Shown here: piece after piece, positions 6,166-10,200 of the stretch | How the letters are laid out: each line of letters begins with the position of its first letter | Position numbering within the stretch: position 1 is the stretch's first letter | Assembly: GCA_903835865.1 (NCBI GenBank) | Contig: CAILON010000403.1 | Coordinates: 1-10,200 of the forward strand | From: an uncultured beta proteobacterium | Lineage (GTDB): Bacteria > Pseudomonadota > Gammaproteobacteria > Burkholderiales > Burkholderiaceae | Direction: 5' to 3' | Length of the DNA stretch: 10,200 nucleotides | The notes under the pieces: model-generated | What the model was told of the DNA's origin: nothing | The model's database searches: none | What the model saw: the letters and a program-made list of their open reading frames with translations, nothing else | Translations under genes and position numbers: made by a program

Positions 6166-6783
6166 ATGTTTACAGGAATCATTACTGCCGTCGGTCAGAT
6201 CAAAAGCGCTCAAGCGAAGGGCGATGGCTTGCACTTGGTACTTGAAGTACCTATCGGATATTTGGATGATGTAGCGCTGGGCGATAGCATTGCGATACAA
6301 GGCGCTTGCATGACAGCAACCCAGATTGAAGGCAATACTTTTGCTTTAGATATTTCTAGAGAGTCTTTAAATAAAACAGTTGGCCTAGATAAGATTGGCC
6401 CCGTAAATTTAGAGAAAGCGCTACGTTTAAATGATCGCTTAGGCGGCCATTTAGTGAGCGGTCATGTGGATGGTGTCGGTAAAGTAGATCACTTTGCCCA
6501 AGTGGCAGCAGACGCTTACGGCTCTTGGCTTTTGCGTATCGAGGCGCCTAAATCCTTGGCAGCATTCTTGGCCTACAAAGGATCTATCGTTGTTAATGGT
6601 GTTTCGTTAACAGTGAATAAAACAGAAGACACTACTAATGCATGCTTAGTAGATATCAATATCATTCCACATACGCTAGAGAACACTACGCTTGGTAGCC
6701 TAAAGCAAGGCGACTACGTTAATCTAGAGATTGATTTGATTGCGCGTTACGTGGCGCGGATGCTAGAGACCCAAGCGCAATAA
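6166..6783 (+). CDS. ribE: Riboflavin synthase, alpha chain
   Basis: This enzyme dismutates two molecules of 6,7-dimethyl-8-ribityllumazine into riboflavin and the pyrimidine that RibH reuses. The 205-residue sequence starts with the invariant MFTGII and contains two tandem lumazine-binding barrels. The first has SIAIQGACMTAT (residues 41-52) with Cys48, the conserved active-site cysteine. LGGHLVSGHVDGVG (92-105) marks the start of the second, and SIVVNGVSLTVN is the matching motif of the second barrel. It is followed by IIPHTLENTTL and LEIDLIARYVARM at the C-terminal trimerisation helix. It is called ribE or ribC in different species. It lies 9 bp after ribD and is surely in the same operon. 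No Shine-Dalgarno sequence is visible. TAAAAT (6154-6159) ends 6 nt before the ATG and could be a -10 element. It converges on queC with only 28 bp between and no hairpin terminator seen. Confidence 0.96.
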   Translation: MFTGIITAVGQIKSAQAKGDGLHLVLEVPIGYLDDVALGDSIAIQGACMTATQIEGNTFALDISRESLNKTVGLDKIGPVNLEKALRLNDRLGGHLVSGHVDGVGKVDHFAQVAADAYGSWLLRIEAPKSLAAFLAYKGSIVVNGVSLTVNKTEDTTNACLVDINIIPHTLENTTLGSLKQGDYVNLEIDLIARYVARMLETQAQ

Positions 6784-6811
6784 CTTCAATAAGCTAACTT
6801 CAGAAATTACT

Positions 6812-7552
6812 TTACTTATTTTGATAGCGAGTGGGATCACTTAGATTGGCTTGCTTAAAGCCTGCTTGTCGTAAACGACACGATTCACATTCTCCGCAAG
6901 CTTCGCCTAAATCATTGGCTTGATAGCAGGAAACGGTTTGGGAGTAATCGACTCCTAAGGTAGTGCCCAGCTCAATAATCTGTGCCTTACTCATATGAAT
7001 AATTGGGGCATGCACTCTAAAGCGATTTTCGTGATTGATGGCTTCCACACCTGCTTTAGTAGCTAGGTTCGCCATTTCTTCAAAAGAGGCGACATACTCT
7101 GGGCGGCAGTCTGGGTAACCAGAGTAGTCAACAGCATTAGCGCCATAGAACACATCCAATCCACCGAGCGACTCTGCCCAGCCTAGGGCGAGCGATAACA
7201 AGATCGTATTGCGTGCCGGTACATAAGTTACTGGAATCTCATGCTCATTGCCTGGAGTGATAGGGATTGCGATTGCTGAATCAGTGAGTGCAGAACCACC
7301 AAAGCGAGTGAGATCTAAGTTCACAATCTCATGACGAATCACACCCATCTTTTTCGCAATATGTTTGGCAGCAGCCAATTCAGAAGAATGGCGTTGACCG
7401 TAGCTAACTGATAGTACGTAAGGCGCATACCCAAGATCTTTTGCTAAAGCCAGAATAGTGCTGGAATCTAGGCCACCAGAAAATAAGATAACTGCAGGCG
7501 CATTGGGTTTGCGTGGCGCAAATTGTTCAAAGGCAGCTGACAACGAGGACAT
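6812..7552 (-). CDS. queC: 7-cyano-7-deazaguanine (preQ0) synthase QueC
   Basis: QueC converts 7-carboxy-7-deazaguanine to preQ0 using ATP and ammonia, leading to queuosine in tRNA. The 246-residue protein has the PP-loop ATP pyrophosphatase motif [10 protein letters not shown] (residues 23-32) after a short N-terminal tail, then [24 protein letters not shown] and [16 protein letters not shown], all typical of QueC. The C-terminal zinc-binding cysteines are intact: Cys209, Cys219, Cys222 and Cys225 in [19 protein letters not shown]. It starts 14 bp after the cpoB stop on the same strand, with no recognisable Shine-Dalgarno sequence, so it is probably cotranscribed with, and perhaps translationally dependent on, the Tol-Pal genes. 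In many proteobacteria queuosine genes sit next to cpoB/ybgF. Length and motifs look fully functional. Confidence 0.96.
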   Translation of the reverse strand: MSSLSAAFEQFAPRKPNAPAVILFSGGLDSSTILALAKDLGYAPYVLSVSYGQRHSSELAAAKHIAKKMGVIRHEIVNLDLTRFGGSALTDSAIAIPITPGNEHEIPVTYVPARNTILLSLALGWAESLGGLDVFYGANAVDYSGYPDCRPEYVASFEEMANLATKAGVEAINHENRFRVHAPIIHMSKAQIIELGTTLGVDYSQTVSCYQANDLGEACGECESCRLRQAGFKQANLSDPTRYQNK

Positions 7553-7566
7553 TGCGTAAGAAGGGA

Positions 7567-8298
7567 TTACTTCGTTGCAGAAATCAGAGATTGCGCTTGG
7601 TGTGCAGCATCGCTATCGGGATACTTCGCAACGATATCGCTAAAGATTTTCTTGGCGGCCGCTTTGTTTCCGCTCTCTAATTGGCAGTTACCTAAAGTGA
7701 GCATGGCTGCTGGAACTCGAGGATGATTTGGATAACGTGCAATCAGTGATTGCAGTTGAGCAGTAGCACCCTTGTAATCTTTGTTGGCATATTTACTGTT
7801 ACCACCCCAGAAGAGGGCTAATGGAAGATAGGGGCTCTTTGGATATTTACTTGCAAAGGCTGAGAAACCATCTTCTGCTCTTTTGAGATTACCAGCTTGG
7901 AATGCTTTTAAAGCATCGTCATAAGCTTTTTTCTCGGCCGGCTGAACTACGCCACTAACACCCTCAATGGTGATGGTGCGGGGCTCAAAACTACCCATGC
8001 GATTATCGAGATCTTGGTAATACGTTTTTTGGCTAGAGCTAATGTCTTCGCCTTGTTTCTCTAAATTCTCAATCTTGCCGCGCAACTCTGCATTTTCAGA
8101 TTTGAGCTTATCAATTTGACCTTGGAGTTCAAGTTGAGTAGTAGTAACCGTTTTGCGCAGATCTAGTATGGCTCTGCGGGCTTCATCATCATCAAAGAGT
8201 GCCCAGGCGCTAGTAGAGCTTCCCAAACAAATGACGGCTGCACTTAAACAAAACGCTCGTGAGAGCGTTTGTTTATTAAGAGAAGAAAGCGTCAACAT
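7567..8298 (-). CDS. cpoB: Cell division coordinator CpoB (YbgF), periplasmic TPR protein
   Basis: CpoB binds TolA in the periplasm and links outer-membrane constriction by Tol-Pal with septal peptidoglycan synthesis. The 243-residue product has a signal peptide (residues 1-33, long n-region, hydrophobic [12 protein letters not shown], cleavage after SAWA). It then has [16 protein letters not shown] and a coiled coil (about 38-95, [20 protein letters not shown] and following) that should trimerise. The C-terminal half (about 122-243) holds TPR units: [20 protein letters not shown], then [17 protein letters not shown] with [16 protein letters not shown], and [16 protein letters not shown] with [17 protein letters not shown]. 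The start ATG overlaps the pal stop by one base (TAATG). A stable hairpin lies in codons 8-18. Confidence 0.95.
   Translation of the reverse strand: MLTLSSLNKQTLSRAFCLSAAVICLGSSTSAWALFDDDEARRAILDLRKTVTTTQLELQGQIDKLKSENAELRGKIENLEKQGEDISSSQKTYYQDLDNRMGSFEPRTITIEGVSGVVQPAEKKAYDDALKAFQAGNLKRAEDGFSAFASKYPKSPYLPLALFWGGNSKYANKDYKGATAQLQSLIARYPNHPRVPAAMLTLGNCQLESGNKAAAKKIFSDIVAKYPDSDAAHQAQSLISATK
8245..8275 (-). promoter_or_regulatory. Terminator-like hairpin inside the start of cpoB
   Basis: Inside the signal-peptide codons of cpoB, AAACGCTC and GAGCGTTT (8263-8270 and 8251-8258) form a perfect 8-bp stem around a 4-nt TCAC loop. The stem extends by five more pairs if one A/T is bulged. On the minus-strand mRNA the downstream arm runs into TTTTGTTTAAG, so the structure looks like an intrinsic terminator about 23 nt after the start codon. 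It could reduce read-through from tolB-pal into cpoB-queC, slow ribosomes at the signal peptide, or affect mRNA stability. It is fully inside coding sequence, so its role is inference. Confidence 0.45.
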
Positions 8299-8786
8299 TA
8301 GTTTGTAATGTAGACAATGTCAGCGCGGCGGTTTTCTGCCCAAGCTGCTTCGTTATTGCCTTCAGCTTTTGGTTTTTCTTTACCAAAACTGACTGCTTCC
8401 ATTTGGCCATCAGAAACGCCCATCAAGTTCAAGGATTTGCGAACTGCTTCTGAACGACGTTGGCCCAAAGCTAAGTTGTACTCGGCTGTGCCGCGTTCAT
8501 CAGTATTGCCCTGAATGATGATTTTTTGTTTTGGATTAGCTTTGAGATAGCCAGCATGCGCTGACAACATTTTTTGATACTTAGTTTCAACGGTGTACTC
8601 GTCAAGACCGAAGTAAACACTTTTCTCAAACAAAGGACTCTTTGGATCATTCCATGGCTGTGAACCAAAGCTGCTGTTCGCACCATCAACATCATCGAGT
8701 TTTACGCCAGATGAGCAGGCTACCAACAGTGCGGTTGCTCCTAAGAGTGCAAATGTAGCGGCACGGCGTGCGATTGAGATTGTCAT
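8298..8786 (-). CDS. pal: Peptidoglycan-associated lipoprotein Pal
   Basis: Pal anchors the outer membrane to peptidoglycan and works with TolB and CpoB during division. The 162-residue precursor has a lipoprotein signal peptide with lipobox LVAC, Cys24 being the lipidated residue. The following Ser-Ser is compatible with outer-membrane sorting. A short linker leads to the OmpA-like domain (about 53-162): KSVYFGLDEYTV, then IIIQGNTDERGTAEYNLALGQRRSEAV (90-115), where Asp96 and Arg111 correspond to the diaminopimelate-binding pair, and AENRRADIVYI at the end. Asn94 replaces the His usual in E. coli (GHADERG). The start is well supported by AAGGAA five bases upstream. It is 128 bp after tolB and overlaps cpoB by one base. 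Confidence 0.97.
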   Translation of the reverse strand: MTISIARRAATFALLGATALLVACSSGVKLDDVDGANSSFGSQPWNDPKSPLFEKSVYFGLDEYTVETKYQKMLSAHAGYLKANPKQKIIIQGNTDERGTAEYNLALGQRRSEAVRKSLNLMGVSDGQMEAVSFGKEKPKAEGNNEAAWAENRRADIVYITN

Positions 8787-8820
8787 TTGGGTTCCTTCTT
8801 CCTACAAATTAGTAAATAAA

Positions 8821-8855
8821 TTAGCTGATGGCTAACATTTTAACCCCCTAGGGGG
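8821..8855 (-). repeat. Inverted repeats in the tolB-pal intergenic region
   Basis: CCCCCTAGGGGG (8844-8855) is a perfect 12-bp palindrome containing the rare tetramer CTAG, with a second CTAG beginning just 5 bp further (8856-8859). In RNA it could fold as four C-G pairs around a CUAG loop. Next to it TTAGC-N5-GCTAA (8821-8835) forms a second small stem followed, on the minus strand, by TTTATTT. The pair could be a weak attenuator, a processing site or part of a pal promoter. None of these can be decided from sequence alone. Confidence 0.4.
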
Positions 8856-8902
8856 CTAGAAGTGCCTAAATTGCTATAAAAGTTAGGATAAACCGCTTAC
8901 TC

Positions 8903-8916
8903 AATGCCTTGGCATT
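8903..8916 (-). repeat. Inverted repeat across the tolB stop codon
   Basis: AATGCC-TT-GGCATT is a perfect 6-bp inverted repeat that includes part of the tolB stop codon. In RNA it gives a short five-pair stem with a 4-nt loop. It is not followed by a T tract on the minus strand, so it is not a standard intrinsic terminator. Confidence 0.35.
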
Positions 8917-10195
8917 AATCCATGAAGGGGCCCCAGGATGGCTGACGTACGTCAGAACCTGGAATACTTAATACCTGCTTGGAGTTGCCATCAACTGAGA
9001 CGGCTGCTAGCACCCGCTTACCGCCCGCCTTGGTTGAGTAGAGGACATACTTTCCGTTGGCAGCAAAAGATGGTGATTCATCAGCTGTGCCATCAGTCAG
9101 TGCTTGAGTGTCACCAGTAGCTAAATTCATGATGTAAAGACGGAAGGCGCCACCGACATTGGCGATGTAGGCTAAATATTTTCCATCTGGAGAAATGCGA
9201 GGTGAAGTCACAAAGCCTTGTTTAAAGCTAACGCGTTTTGCACCATCAACTTGCTCGCCCTCTGCACTCATACGATAAATCTGAGGATTCCCACCACGAT
9301 CGCTTGTGAAATAAATAAAGCGGCCATCGGGTGAGTACTGAGGTTCAGTATCAATCGTGTTGCCACGGGTTAAGCGATGTAAGCCAGATCCGTCCGCATT
9401 GATGCCGTAGATTTGGGTGTTGCCATCTTTAGATAAGGAGATGGCGAGTTTTCTGCCATCCGGTGACCATCCAGGCGCACTGTTATTACCCTTTTGGTTA
9501 GATAGGGCAATACGACGACCTGTTGATAATTCATGAACATAAATGACAGGCTTGCGATCTTCAAAAGATACATAGGCTACTTTTTTGCCATCCGGTGACC
9601 ATGATGGAGAAATAATGGGATCGCTGCTGGCCATTGCATTGCGAATATTCTGTCCATCTGCATCGGAGATTACAAGTCGAAAACGCTTTCCATCCTTAAT
9701 TACATAAGATAAACGCGTAGAGAATATGCCACGCTCACCCAATAACTTCATGATGATGTCATCGGCAATTTTGTGTGCTGCTGCGCGAAGATTGTCAGCA
9801 CTAGAGTTGATGTTTAAACCACCCAGACTTTGGGACTTGCGTATATCAAACAGTTTGTATTGGATATCAAATTGACCACTACCTTTTTCCACTACAGAGC
9901 CCACTACTAGGGCATCTGCACCACGGGCTGCCCATGACTTGTAGTTTGGCGTGCCTTCATCACTTTCGCTAGCATTGCCGTTCTCAGTATTTTTAAAGTA
10001 ACCGCTGCGAGCCAAATCCTGACGAATGATGTCAGTGATGCTTGTAGGTAATTTATTTTCATCCTTAAAACGCATGACTGCGATTGGATAGAGTGATTGA
10101 CCAACGCCGGTTATCTCAATACTCATTTGCGCAAAGCTTGGCAAGCTCAATAAGCTCAGCACAGCTGCACTCAGAATCAGAATAGTTTTTTGCAA
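8915..10195 (-). CDS. tolB: Tol-Pal system protein TolB (start uncertain, near right edge)
   Basis: TolB is a periplasmic protein that binds Pal and TolA and cycles between them during envelope constriction. The visible frame is 426 residues from TTG 10195. Upstream codons remain open to the edge, and the N-terminus carries only one Lys before the hydrophobic ILILSAAVLSLLSL, so the true start may lie a few codons outside the window. The signal peptide should be cut after SFA (residue 22), exposing QMSIEITG. An N-terminal alpha/beta domain (about 30-160) includes PIAVMRF and DIIRQDLARSGYF. The C-terminal beta-propeller shows the repeated WSPDG-type motif at about 198-204, 243-248, 288-291 and 335-338, with a variant AANG at 378-381, and ends in WGPFMD. 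tolQ, tolR and tolA are expected just beyond the right edge. Confidence 0.96.
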   Translation of the reverse strand: MQKTILILSAAVLSLLSLPSFAQMSIEITGVGQSLYPIAVMRFKDENKLPTSITDIIRQDLARSGYFKNTENGNASESDEGTPNYKSWAARGADALVVGSVVEKGSGQFDIQYKLFDIRKSQSLGGLNINSSADNLRAAAHKIADDIIMKLLGERGIFSTRLSYVIKDGKRFRLVISDADGQNIRNAMASSDPIISPSWSPDGKKVAYVSFEDRKPVIYVHELSTGRRIALSNQKGNNSAPGWSPDGRKLAISLSKDGNTQIYGINADGSGLHRLTRGNTIDTEPQYSPDGRFIYFTSDRGGNPQIYRMSAEGEQVDGAKRVSFKQGFVTSPRISPDGKYLAYIANVGGAFRLYIMNLATGDTQALTDGTADESPSFAANGKYVLYSTKAGGKRVLAAVSVDGNSKQVLSIPGSDVRQPSWGPFMD

Positions 10196-10200
10196 AGTAC

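Noticed and set aside
6784..6811. Bidirectional terminator between convergent ribE and queC
   Set aside because: The 28-bp gap has no convincing inverted repeat with a T tract on either strand.
9454..9602. 17-bp perfect direct repeat (9454-9470 and 9586-9602)
   Set aside because: Both copies encode the same part of the WSPDG motif in adjacent TolB propeller blades. This is protein-repeat conservation, not a mobile or regulatory repeat.

Overview
The window looks like chromosomal backbone of a betaproteobacterium, most likely a Burkholderiaceae member close to Polynucleobacter. The evidence is the tolB-pal-cpoB order, a RibB fused to a degenerate GTP cyclohydrolase II domain followed by ribH and a NusB with a long basic N-terminus, and moderate GC. 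The genus is inferred from gene style and order, not from a database match. No CRISPR array, IS element, tRNA or rRNA was seen.

Left part (1-3033, all minus strand): the first 235 codons of a GabD-type semialdehyde dehydrogenase run off the left edge. Next comes a compact ribBA(X)-ribH-nusB operon, read right to left, with gaps of 9 and 2 bp and an intrinsic terminator after nusB. It covers the DHBP synthase and lumazine synthase steps of riboflavin synthesis plus a transcription antitermination factor.

Middle part (3034-4974, plus strand): a divergent intergenic region carries a 20-bp palindrome that fits the LexA/SOS operator (CTGT-N8-ACAG). It precedes four short, overlapping minor-pilin genes of type IV pilus style: PilV-like, PilW-like, PilX-like and FimT/GspH-like. 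The first and last have intact prepilin leaders. The PilW-like gene has an in-frame TGA where its leader should join the mature protein, and the PilX-like gene begins directly at its hydrophobic segment. This is the least ordinary part of the window.

Right-centre (5041-6783, plus strand): ribD and ribE follow the pilins. With ribBA(X) and ribH they give every classical riboflavin step seen here except an intact GTP cyclohydrolase II and the phosphatase. The riboflavin genes are therefore split into two divergent blocks with pilin genes between them.

Right part (6812-10200, minus strand): the end of the Tol-Pal envelope operon, tolB-pal-cpoB, followed by queC (7-cyano-7-deazaguanine synthase). 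tolB reaches the right edge and its exact start may lie outside. The tolB-pal gap holds several inverted repeats. A strong terminator-like hairpin sits inside the first codons of cpoB.
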